From the IMG/VR virus record IMGVR_UViG_3300034375_001434, positions 1-20,053 of that record: a stretch of DNA of 20,053 bases. One strand, 5' to 3'. The notes under the pieces are model-generated. The model was not told where the DNA came from. It saw only the letters and a program-made list of their open reading frames with translations, and ran no database searches. Shown here piece by piece: positions 14,001 to 20,053 of this stretch. The stretch's first letter is position 1. Every line of letters starts with the position of its first letter. The position numbers and the translations under genes were made by a program. Source of the DNA: a virus.

Positions 14001-15038
14001 TTCTCGTGTTACTTTTTCGGCAGCACGAACTGTTTCAATTGACTGAAACTTTTTTGCAGCTTCTACTGCACTTGCTTTAGCGTTTTGGGCTAGTTCTTTT
14101 GCTTGTTTACGTGACACACCAGCAATAGCCATAGGAGTAGTTAACCCCGTTACGATAGGACCAGCAACGGGCAGTGTTTCAAGATATGTAATAAAGTTAC
14201 CAGTCTCTCTTGCTAAACTTTCTGCAGCATTTTTTGGACTCATTTTTGCACCTTTAGCAAATTGCATGAATCCATTATAGAAAGACGGAGACTGTTCTTG
14301 CATATTTGAAAAGAAGAGTTCTAGCGCATCTGTGTATGCTGCACCTGTATAATCCATACCTTTGCCAATGGCAACTATACTATCAAAGGCTTCTTCTCCA
14401 AGACCTGCTTTCCCAGCATATTGGAAGAATGATTTCATTACACCATCTTCCATTCCGGGAAATACTTCTTCAGAATAATATTCTTCTTTAGTCTTTCCTG
14501 CAGATTGCGCAGCTGAAGATAGTGTATTACCAGTCTGTGCATACTCTTGCATTGTCTTTGCAAGTCTGCTGTCTGGGTCACGAGCAATTGACCTTAAGCT
14601 AAGAGCAGGGTCATCTGTAGGCAGACTACCTCCCACAAACTGTCTCATGATTTCTTTGCCGCGTTCTCCGGGGGAGTACTCTTCTAGTTCTGCATCCGCT
14701 GCTTTCCAATCAATTTCTGTAGGAGCAGCTAGACTTGACATAAGCTGTTCTTCAGCATCAGTGTAAGCGACTACATCCCCTTGCGCTTGACGTTCTTTTT
14801 TATCTTGGATAGAGGCAAGTAATTCATCACGAGATTTCTGTTCTTCTTTATTTTTTTGTTCAGTAATAGACTGTACTGTAGTAACAGACCCATCCTCTCT
14901 AGCAATACGACCAGATGAAGTGAATCCATTGGATGTCGGTATAACTACTTCATCACGAGTGCTGCTTACAATAGCACCTGTAGATAAAGCTGCATCAACA
15001 TCTGGACCTATAACTCTTCCAGAAGGTTTAAGTTCCAT
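11046..15038 (-). CDS. Large virion protein, probable internal core/ejection protein (1330 residues)
   Basis: The largest gene of the window. No enzyme motif, including lysozyme or transglycosylase, is visible. The first 190 residues are polar. Two hydrophobic stretches stand out, at about 289-307 (PVAGPIVTGLTTPMAIAGV) and 918-931 (NVIGVTVILPAAMM). An Ala/Lys/Glu-rich probable coiled coil covers about 310-370. The middle (570-850) is helical with many charged and aromatic residues. Size, last position in the virion operon and mixed helical/hydrophobic content resemble the big internal core proteins of T7-like phages (such as gp16) that leave the particle and help form the channel for DNA. That comparison is inference. 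The start is supported by AAAGGA on the minus strand upstream of the ATG (15038), 11 bases after the previous stop. Confidence 0.72.
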   Translation of the reverse strand: MELKPSGRVIGPDVDAALSTGAIVSSTRDEVVIPTSNGFTSSGRIAREDGSVTTVQSITEQKNKEEQKSRDELLASIQDKKERQAQGDVVAYTDAEEQLMSSLAAPTEIDWKAADAELEEYSPGERGKEIMRQFVGGSLPTDDPALSLRSIARDPDSRLAKTMQEYAQTGNTLSSAAQSAGKTKEEYYSEEVFPGMEDGVMKSFFQYAGKAGLGEEAFDSIVAIGKGMDYTGAAYTDALELFFSNMQEQSPSFYNGFMQFAKGAKMSPKNAAESLARETGNFITYLETLPVAGPIVTGLTTPMAIAGVSRKQAKELAQNAKASAVEAAKKFQSIETVRAAEKVTREAKREAAKSAATANANIQEQLIKEFEQELGARSRLNIDKVLDENLLISNLKDGKLTLDPIKYRAAAKQLLTERGGTPEASQNFLLNMLQPKTELSGVKGDIPDFVINPETGGLDIGIIRAENFEPLTAVASELMKKKGLKFDPKSGKRLIDVIFELSVDKEIMPEGELLGLLNKYDLSFEEYATMMVGSASEAGKVLNKLSQITRRVKSKSELNDLKEAQMLDMQSGFFKTFRRVEDIRRGLLVSQVATAMRNLSSAGVRAPLEGLQNVFDTALYNYSKDGLVSGVKSLADVKGNWNDSFRHMKYIFDPRNYNDVKEYTDYILDRPELSNQFDRMFNNLNEIRKAKGAGTGTIGDKALSLAEKGVDVLNLPNRWQENLIRRASFTAELERLVKREYGVELTDVINEGKLGDLLNDSPEFVTEGKASFKKLTSDAVDRALDITYAKQPELSVFREATSFITRNGLTTVAPFPRFMFNSMELAGEYGAGAFAPVLNRAYNAVRNKTNFGPITPDELKKLKGVSDSLNETELSLLKKKPDTLTGAEKKVLKKTYNRLASEAVGEFTAAERRMMSRNVIGVTVILPAAMMYRQSDEAPSDYKMLRKDDGTVLDTSAQSPILRQALWIAEYSKRKNNGTLDKWLGDAGYKEGLESFIGTNIRTGAGGVVFKDISDIFAESNALSGEKSGKYFGEAFGEYFSTYLTPINQVIETQRAFEFRPDEFLDLRKEPIFEPDTTSTFKSSFGKAFSGVFERRSMTTLFTPSEELNAARRESLFQEGDVEERVMPLLKVFTGLSLKEDVSKTGKFLMDLGFADYKIRSRSISPGFQRYETKVLREFLPSVVENVQSKELVDTFKEMAKTDKLPGQSVDDFVRIQQTNIIEGELAEFKSKIEKVIVAEPGRKTDLARSDLTTKDGKPIDIELTEYLQAQQQFRRLKPSARRAAYSALPYLITKFGDDVGLGEDEREPTMSNVKHIRMMIQYAKLKPGS

Positions 15039-15049
15039 AATTACATCCT

Positions 15050-16615
15050 TTATTTAAACTGTTTACCAGTCCACACATCAATGCCTATTTGTCCATCGGG
15101 AGTTCTGTATCTTATAATATCTCCCGGTTGTAATCTTTTTTCACTTGCAGCTTTTGCAGCATCTTCAAAACTAGGAAACTCTTTAATATAGTCTTGAAAA
15201 GAACCATCTGGCTTTTGCTTACTTCCAAATTTTTCTATGTAGTTACTTATTTCTGCATCAAATGAAAGCGCAATATATTTATTTGTTTCAGATTCTAGTG
15301 TAGGACTTCTATATAACTCATTGCTTTTTCGTAATTGAGCAACAACATTTTCCATTTTTGTAAAGAAGCTAGGGTATTGTTCTCTGCCATCGCCAAACTC
15401 CCACTTCATCCTTTCAGAAAATGGAGTTACAGTTTTAGCATATTTTTCACTTGAAAACGCTGTACCTGCCGTTGAGTTTATATAGCTTAATGCACCAGCA
15501 GGTCCAAAAGTATCTTTCTCTTCTTTTTTAGCTTGCGCATCCCTTTCCTTTAAAATAAAATTTCTTTGTTTAATTAGTTTATCAATTTCACTTTGCGGTT
15601 TTTCTGCATTTTGCGCCTCAACAATTTTAACACCTATGCCTGTAAGCATTTTCTCTAGTGACGTTTCCTTTTCAGCCGCACCAATTGCTGCTTCTTCTTC
15701 TTTTTCTTTTCTAAAGAAATCTCTTTCGCTTGTAAGTTTAGCTAATTCCGATTCTAACCGAACCCTTTCAGGAGTAGATACAGTGTCACTTATTTGTGTT
15801 TGCAAACTAAATATGTCTTTACCCAGACTTTGAAGATGCTTATCTCTATCAAAGTCTTTTGGTTTACTGTCTTTAGTAAACAGCTTATCAATAGCTTCAA
15901 TCTTTCCCTCATATCCAGCAATCAATATTAGGTTAGCATCATCGCCCTTCTCTTGTTCATCAAATATTTTTTGTTGATAGTGCAATTTTGCTTCAGCCTG
16001 TGTGTCAAAACTTATCTTTTCTTCCTTACCTAACGCTGCTTGCATAGCCTCGTAGTTCACAGACAAGGCAGGAGCAACTCTAGTCTCCCCCACTTCTGTT
16101 GTTACACCCGCTTTTGCTTCATACTCTGCAAGCAATTCAGTTGGGTCAGCAGTAAACAATCCACCAATGCCTTCAGCCTTACGTCCTTTAAGATACTGAC
16201 GAGCAATAGTTGGGTCATAGGATGCTATAGGCCCAAACAATGAAATAATTTCTGAATCAGGCATATCTTTAAACTCTTCAGAGTTCTTGACACTATAGAA
16301 TGTGCTAAAGTCTGCAGTCTTATCTTTCTCCAAAAGTTTATTATATTGATTAAGTGCATTAGTAACTGCAGTTGAACCGCCTTGTGCGATTTGAAAGCGG
16401 GTAGCCCCATCTAAACCTGTCATAGCAAGTGCAGCCATGCCTTGTTCAATCTTTTTAGCATCAGCTTCTACTTCTTTTTTCTTCTGCAGATATACTTGTG
16501 TACCCAAGTCAAGTGCCTTGTCAGTCAGGAGATTGACACGCTCTTCTTGGTCTTTAACTCTTTCGGCAATAGTCTGCGACATACCACCTAGAAATGCACC
16601 AAAATTAAATCCCAT
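15050..16615 (-). CDS. Putative virion protein, coiled-coil rich (521 residues)
   Basis: Not recognised by sequence. The N-terminus MGFNFGAFLGGMSQTIAERV is a short Gly-rich, mildly hydrophobic lead-in followed by a long helix to about residue 65. A lysine/glutamate-rich coiled coil spans about 205-370 (for example ERVRLESELAKLTSERDFF and DKLIKQRNFILKERDAQ). The C-terminus forms a small strand-rich end, PGDIIRYRTPDGQIGIDVW. It lies between the 183- and 1330-residue genes, overlapping the former by one base (TAATG) and preceding the latter by 11 bases. By position it may be a second internal core protein partnering the 1330-residue protein, as T7 gp15 does with gp16. This is inference. Confidence 0.68.
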   Translation of the reverse strand: MGFNFGAFLGGMSQTIAERVKDQEERVNLLTDKALDLGTQVYLQKKKEVEADAKKIEQGMAALAMTGLDGATRFQIAQGGSTAVTNALNQYNKLLEKDKTADFSTFYSVKNSEEFKDMPDSEIISLFGPIASYDPTIARQYLKGRKAEGIGGLFTADPTELLAEYEAKAGVTTEVGETRVAPALSVNYEAMQAALGKEEKISFDTQAEAKLHYQQKIFDEQEKGDDANLILIAGYEGKIEAIDKLFTKDSKPKDFDRDKHLQSLGKDIFSLQTQISDTVSTPERVRLESELAKLTSERDFFRKEKEEEAAIGAAEKETSLEKMLTGIGVKIVEAQNAEKPQSEIDKLIKQRNFILKERDAQAKKEEKDTFGPAGALSYINSTAGTAFSSEKYAKTVTPFSERMKWEFGDGREQYPSFFTKMENVVAQLRKSNELYRSPTLESETNKYIALSFDAEISNYIEKFGSKQKPDGSFQDYIKEFPSFEDAAKAASEKRLQPGDIIRYRTPDGQIGIDVWTGKQFK

Positions 16616-17166
16616 TATGCTCTCCTTGCCATCAACCCAGTAGGCTCTTCAGGTGGCAACTCCTGCTGTTCAGGCATTGCCTCTGCTTCAACATCAGGTG
16701 CTTGTTGCTCTTGTACCAAATCTTCTGGCTCCATTCCCATAGCTTCAAGTTCTTTGTCAATCTTACGCTTAACTTTTGCAATGGTTGTTTCACTATATCC
16801 TTTGTCACCAAGTCTGTTATCTTCTGTACCCATAGTGTAGTCAACACCAGCTTGTTCTGCAAGATATGCCATCATTTCAATAAGCACAGGCATTACAAGA
16901 ATACCTACGTCAATAGTATGGTAGCCCTGCATGACACCGCCAACCTGCATAGCGTTGGCAATCGTAGTCAGAGGCACACCCATTTCCATTGTGTCCAATA
17001 ACTGTGGTGCAATCTGTGGGTCAACCAAACGAGGAATATAATATTCAAGTGCATCCTCTACAGTTTCATACTGCGGGGGCTGTTGCCACGGACGATTACC
17101 CAACTCTGCTGTTAATGATTGCCCCGGAATAGGTCCATCCAGAAACGGTGCTTTTTCTTCAGCCAT
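16615..17166 (-). CDS. Putative virion or assembly protein (183 residues)
   Basis: The family is unknown to me. The N-terminus is proline-rich (PFLDGPIPGQSL, RPWQQPPQYET). A helical, largely uncharged core follows at about 35-100, including LVDPQIAPQLLDTMEMGVPL and a hydrophobic stretch GILVMPVLIEMMAYLAEQAG (about 88-107) that could be a buried helix or a weak membrane segment. The last 50 residues are acidic and Gln/Pro-rich (EDLVQEQQAPDVEAEAMPEQ) and look disordered. It overlaps the 69-residue gene by 8 bases and the 521-residue gene by one, so all three are translationally linked. A virion-structural or assembly role is inferred from its operon only. Confidence 0.72.
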   Translation of the reverse strand: MAEEKAPFLDGPIPGQSLTAELGNRPWQQPPQYETVEDALEYYIPRLVDPQIAPQLLDTMEMGVPLTTIANAMQVGGVMQGYHTIDVGILVMPVLIEMMAYLAEQAGVDYTMGTEDNRLGDKGYSETTIAKVKRKIDKELEAMGMEPEDLVQEQQAPDVEAEAMPEQQELPPEEPTGLMARRA

Positions 17167-17368
17167 TCTTTAGTGCCTCTCTCTTTGCACGAATTTGTGC
17201 TACATATTTAGCAACACGAGTACGTTCATCATCTACTTCTGTTTTAGCCTTTTGCGGCGTAGGACGTGTACGAGATAACAAACCACTCATAGGTGTTTCG
17301 TTTTCTTTAGGGGTTGACGTGTCGGGAATACGTAAATTAGTATATGCTTTATATGCTGTATCAAACAT
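17159..17368 (-). CDS. Small basic protein in the virion operon (69 residues)
   Basis: Not recognised. The sequence starts MFDTAYKAYTNLRIPDTSTP, has a Pro/Thr-rich middle (RTRPTPQKAK) and ends in a basic helix (RTRVAKYVAQIRAKREALKNG). AAGGA sits on the minus strand ahead of the ATG, 11 bases after the upstream stop at 17380. It overlaps the next gene by 8 bases (ATGGCTGA). The tight fit and good ribosome site argue that it is real. It may be a minor virion component or scaffold-like peptide. Confidence 0.65.
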   Translation of the reverse strand: MFDTAYKAYTNLRIPDTSTPKENETPMSGLLSRTRPTPQKAKTEVDDERTRVAKYVAQIRAKREALKNG

Positions 17369-17379
17369 TTTTTATATCC

Positions 17380-19947
17380 TTAAAATCCAAACAACTTACC
17401 TATCATACTGCTCGATGATGCAGTCAAGAATGTACCAATCAAACTACCAAATCCGGCAGAAGAAGCATAGTCATTCTTCATGTCTTGAATATTAGCACTA
17501 CTATCAGCACGAAGCTGTTCAATAGCTAGATTCACGATACGACTACGTTCATTCTCTGCAGATGTCCATGCCCACTCCATACTGTCACCATAGTATTGCC
17601 ACAAATTATTATAGGCTTGCTGTGACACACCTAGTACTGCACTAGCATTAAGTTCGTTAGCACGATTGACTGTTGCATTGTTTACTGTAGCTACTTGTCT
17701 ACGCCATTGTGCATTGCTTTGGTCAATCACAAGTCTATTGGTAGCATTGAACTGGTCACGTTGGTTATTTAGTTCAGCGTTAAAGCGTTCAACTACGTTA
17801 CGTTGACCTGCGTTATATTGCGACTGTGCGTTTGCTTGTGTCGCATTAAACTGTGATACATTGTTAGCAAGGGAAGCGAAGAACTGGTCAACCTGATTCT
17901 GTGAAGTGGCATTGAACTGCCGTGCTGCGTTGACCGCTGACTGGTCATTAAATAGTGCCTGTACTCTTTGCTGGGCATTAAACAATTCAGTCTGCTGCTG
18001 ATTAGATAAATTAGCCATATCCATCTGCATGAAGTTCTGCGCATTCATTACTGCAGCTTGTTGACGATTAGACAGATTAGCCATGTCCATTTGCGATAAG
18101 GCAGCAGCCTCTGCCATTACAACTCCTTGCCTATTAGATAGATTAGCAAGGTTCATGCTATTAGCAATTCGACTGTTTTCCAAAGCAACCTGCTGTTCAG
18201 CAGTGAAGTTCATATTGGCAATGTCACCAATACGTGCTGCGTTAGCTACACGTGATTGGAACGCTTGGTCAAATTCCTGACCCATAAACTGCGCACGTTG
18301 CTGTGCAGCAAGCATAGAACGTTGTTGTCTGTTTGACAAGTTCTGCTGTTCAAACTGTGCAAACACACTTGCGTCTGCTTGTGCTACCGGCAATGCACTT
18401 TCTAATGCAGCTTGCACCATTGCCTGACCAGCAAGGCTAGATGCACCTAGCCCACGTGCAGCCATCGCGGATGTTACATTACGTAATGCACCTGCAGCCC
18501 ACGGTGGTGTTTGCCCACCTTGAAACTGCGTCATCAAGTTTTGCAGCTGACCTTGTACAGTAGCTTGCTGTGATGGTGTAGCTTGTGCTGCCTGCACCTG
18601 TTCAGTAAACTGTGCAGCAGTCTGTGCATTAGCTGCACCACTAATAAGTTCACCCTGCTGTATCTGACGCTGTGTCGGATTATTCATCAGGATAGCATTA
18701 CCCTGTGCGGCATTGACATTGCCTACAGATGTAGCTGTTTGCTGGGCCGCTAGAACCTCTGCCTGCGGGTCTACACTGCCTTGTGCTGCCTGTGTAGCAT
18801 TGATAGCTGTATTGACCGCTGGTGCGGCTGTAGCAGCCTGCATAACGTTAGCTTCACTTTCCTGTGGACCCTGTGCAAATGTTGTTGTAGCCATTGCTGT
18901 AGGCGTTGCAACAGCACCGCTAACCTGTCCACTGGTAGATGGAATCATCTGACCTGCTTCAGTATTTATACCTTGCGCAACTACGGTCGCACCTTCAGGC
19001 AGTCCGGGTGACTGCATCATTTGTGCAGATACATCACCAATTGTAGGGGCAGTCATTTCTGTAAGCACATTGCCTTCAGCATCTGTGACTGGTTTCATAT
19101 AGTTTGGATTAGGTGTAGTGCCATCAGCTAGAAACTGATTAGTATCCATCTTTGGCTTTTCTACTTGCTTAAACTCTTGTTTTGGTACATATGCCTGTTG
19201 CAATGGTTGATTAGGTGGAGGTGGTGGGCTAGTTGTTTCTCCTACTGCACGTGTAGCTGAATTATAAGTAATACCGTTTATTGTTACAGGCTGTCCTAAT
19301 CCGGGACTGGGTAGTGGCTCCGCTATATTTTCTCCTCTAGCCAGTGTTACTGGGGCAAGATTATCTTCTTCACCAACAGCTTGTGTTGTTGCATTGAATA
19401 GTGGCCCATCACCGGGTTGCTCACCTAAAGCTTTGGTTACAGCAAGATGCAGATTACCATCTTCACCTAAAGCTCTTGTCAGGTACTTTTGTGGAGGATT
19501 TGGGTTAGGGTCATCCTCACCTACAGCCATTGTTTTAGCTAGAAACTTCCCATCTGGTAGTTCCGGCAACTGCTGACCATCTTCCTCACCAAAAGCCGCT
19601 GTTGTTTGCTTTGCAATTTGTCCAAACTGTGGACTGTTAGCTGCTACTTGAGTAACAGCACCTAATGCTGCTTGCGTTAATGGGTTACCTATAATCCCGC
19701 CAGCTTGTGTAGTTGCTGTACCTGTAAGGGGATTTATTCCACCTGCCGCTACACCACCTTCACGCATCTTACGTACTGCACCACCTTTAGCCATTTGCAT
19801 AGCTTGATTAGTATAGTTCTGCATTTGCTGTTGACGCATAGGGTCTTGTGCTATGTAATCTTGAAAACCCTGCATGTTTCCTTGATAGCCCATAGACCGT
19901 GCTATCTTTTCCATTCCACTAGGTTTAAATGCTTTGAACATTGCCAT
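17380..19947 (-). CDS. Q/N/A-rich repeat virion protein (855 residues)
   Basis: A very biased protein rich in Gln, Asn, Ala, Met and Thr. The N-terminal 60 residues are Met/Gln-rich, then a Gly/Ala segment with KGGAVRKMREGGVAAGG. Residues 115-238 carry seven '(V/L/F/R)GE' motifs, and 240-270 is proline-rich. An Ala/Gln/Thr-rich, probably extended helical region runs from about 300 to 530. Residues 598-663 repeat every 22 residues (MANLSNRQQ) and 676-774 every 11 residues (QFNAT). The end has aromatic residues (NLWQYYGDSMEWAW) and a hydrophobic tail SLIGTFLTASSSSMIGKLFGF. No cysteine or catalytic motif is seen. Position and composition suggest a structural protein, perhaps an internal core or tail-tip rod; this is inference. 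AGGA upstream on the minus strand supports the start. Confidence 0.75.
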   Translation of the reverse strand: MAMFKAFKPSGMEKIARSMGYQGNMQGFQDYIAQDPMRQQQMQNYTNQAMQMAKGGAVRKMREGGVAAGGINPLTGTATTQAGGIIGNPLTQAALGAVTQVAANSPQFGQIAKQTTAAFGEEDGQQLPELPDGKFLAKTMAVGEDDPNPNPPQKYLTRALGEDGNLHLAVTKALGEQPGDGPLFNATTQAVGEEDNLAPVTLARGENIAEPLPSPGLGQPVTINGITYNSATRAVGETTSPPPPPNQPLQQAYVPKQEFKQVEKPKMDTNQFLADGTTPNPNYMKPVTDAEGNVLTEMTAPTIGDVSAQMMQSPGLPEGATVVAQGINTEAGQMIPSTSGQVSGAVATPTAMATTTFAQGPQESEANVMQAATAAPAVNTAINATQAAQGSVDPQAEVLAAQQTATSVGNVNAAQGNAILMNNPTQRQIQQGELISGAANAQTAAQFTEQVQAAQATPSQQATVQGQLQNLMTQFQGGQTPPWAAGALRNVTSAMAARGLGASSLAGQAMVQAALESALPVAQADASVFAQFEQQNLSNRQQRSMLAAQQRAQFMGQEFDQAFQSRVANAARIGDIANMNFTAEQQVALENSRIANSMNLANLSNRQGVVMAEAAALSQMDMANLSNRQQAAVMNAQNFMQMDMANLSNQQQTELFNAQQRVQALFNDQSAVNAARQFNATSQNQVDQFFASLANNVSQFNATQANAQSQYNAGQRNVVERFNAELNNQRDQFNATNRLVIDQSNAQWRRQVATVNNATVNRANELNASAVLGVSQQAYNNLWQYYGDSMEWAWTSAENERSRIVNLAIEQLRADSSANIQDMKNDYASSAGFGSLIGTFLTASSSSMIGKLFGF
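17626..17922 (-). repeat. Nine tandem 11-residue (33-base) coding repeats
   Basis: Residues 676-774 of the 855-residue protein divide exactly into nine 11-mers: RQFNATSQNQV, DQFFASLANNV, SQFNATQANAQ, SQYNAGQRNVV, ERFNAELNNQR, DQFNATNRLVI, DQSNAQWRRQV, ATVNNATVNRA and NELNASAVLGV. Aromatic or aliphatic residues fall at 678, 689, 700, 711, 722 and 733, with Asn-Ala following in most. This is a hendecad period, known for straight or right-handed coiled coils. Confidence 0.85.
17959..18156 (-). repeat. Three tandem 22-residue (66-base) coding repeats
   Basis: Residues 598-663 hold three units beginning MNLANLSNRQ, MDMANLSNRQ and MDMANLSNQQ, exactly 22 residues apart. Twenty-two is twice eleven, so they probably continue the hendecad array downstream. 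A lone NLSNRQQ at 536-542 may be a degenerate copy. Confidence 0.85.
19234..19605 (-). repeat. Seven-copy '(T)xA(V/L/F)GE' motif
   Basis: Residues 115-238 contain TTAAFGEED, KTMAVGEDD, LTRALGEDG, VTKALGEQP, TTQAVGEED, VTLARGEN and ATRAVGETT. The glycines are at 120, 143, 161, 175, 192, 205 and 236, so the spacing is irregular (13-31), unlike the strict array near the C-terminus. The intervening linkers are Pro/Gly/Asp-rich. Confidence 0.8.
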
Positions 19948-19957
19948 ATTATTAATC

Positions 19958-20053
19958 CTACAGTTTCATTAGTTCATCATGCAAAGTCTTGGATATTTCA
20001 CCGTTTACTTCTTTATCAAATGCAGCAAACATAGGCAGTGTATTAACTTCCAG
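19958..20053 (-). CDS. C-terminal end of a leftward gene (partial)
   Basis: On the minus strand an open frame enters from the window edge and stops at TAG (19960-19958), giving 31 residues: LEVNTLPMFAAFDKEVNGE, then ISKTLHDELMKL. It ends 10 bases before the start of the 855-residue gene, so it belongs to the same virion operon. The fragment is too short to identify. The AGGA used by the next gene lies at or just after its stop. Confidence 0.65.
   Translation of the reverse strand: MEVNTLPMFAAFDKEVNGEISKTLHDELMKL

Noticed and set aside
11107-14491. Several rightward open frames opposite the 1330-codon gene
   Set aside because: They are Ser/Leu-rich mirror readings of a long coding strand, with no ribosome sites or operon logic.
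16702-17001. Rightward frame opposite the 183-residue gene
   Set aside because: It is rich in Phe, His and Cys with no ribosome site; the leftward gene has overlaps linking it to its neighbours.
17626-18156. CRISPR array, suggested by regular short repeats
   Set aside because: The repeats are 33- and 66-base in-frame coding units without spacers and vary as amino-acid repeats do.
1-20053. tRNA genes, insertion sequences, integrase and attachment sites, toxin-antitoxin or anti-defence systems
   Set aside because: I looked on both strands and saw no cloverleaf, terminal repeats, recombinase motif or recognisable defence-related gene.

Overview
The window looks like a piece of the genome of a lytic, T7-like, short-tailed marine bacteriophage (a podovirus). 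The evidence is a tightly packed set of phage replication genes read rightward (about 61-10961) facing a block of large virion-type genes read leftward (20053-11046). The DNA is AT-leaning, has almost no intergenic space, and shows no tRNA, insertion sequence, integrase or CRISPR array. The most diagnostic gene is a family A DNA polymerase carrying two CxxCxGxG motifs between its exonuclease and polymerase domains. From memory, this 'partial DnaJ central domain' was described for the SAR116 phage HMO-2011 and its relatives infecting marine alphaproteobacteria. I therefore infer an HMO-2011-type phage of a marine alphaproteobacterium; the exact host cannot be read from the sequence.

Rightward half, in order: primase with zinc finger and Toprim domain; DnaB/T7 gp4-type helicase; a free-standing HNH endonuclease; DNA polymerase; a strong sigma-70-like promoter; a candidate single-stranded-DNA-binding protein with an acidic tail; a Cas4/RecB-like nuclease with four cysteines; a T7 endonuclease I-type junction resolvase; a 116-residue unknown; a DUF3310 protein; a 53-residue unknown; an adenosylcobalamin-dependent (class II) ribonucleotide reductase; a possible small non-ATG gene lying over two tandem hairpins; a coiled-coil small protein; a second PD-(D/E)XK-like protein; a 77-residue unknown; and a MazG-like nucleotide pyrophosphohydrolase. 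Many neighbours overlap by 1-20 bases, so much of the half is probably translated from long shared mRNAs. Together these genes unwind, prime, copy, protect and resolve phage DNA, degrade DNA for nucleotides, and feed and clean the dNTP pool.

The halves meet at a short gap with a strong bidirectional terminator (11013-11042). The leftward block holds, in transcription order, the last 31 codons of an unidentified gene, an 855-residue Q/N/A-rich repeat protein, a 69-residue protein, a 183-residue protein, a 521-residue coiled-coil protein and a 1330-residue protein. Size, order and composition fit internal core/ejection and other virion proteins, but none has a motif giving a firm function. Capsid, portal, terminase, tail and lysis genes, and any phage RNA polymerase, are not in this window.

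The observations most worth a second look are the exact 11-residue (hendecad) repeat array in the 855-residue protein, the seven-copy '(V/L/F)GE' motif near its N-terminus, the hairpin pair and possible hidden gene after the reductase, the extended -10 promoter ahead of the SSB-like gene, and the zinc-knuckle insertion in the polymerase.
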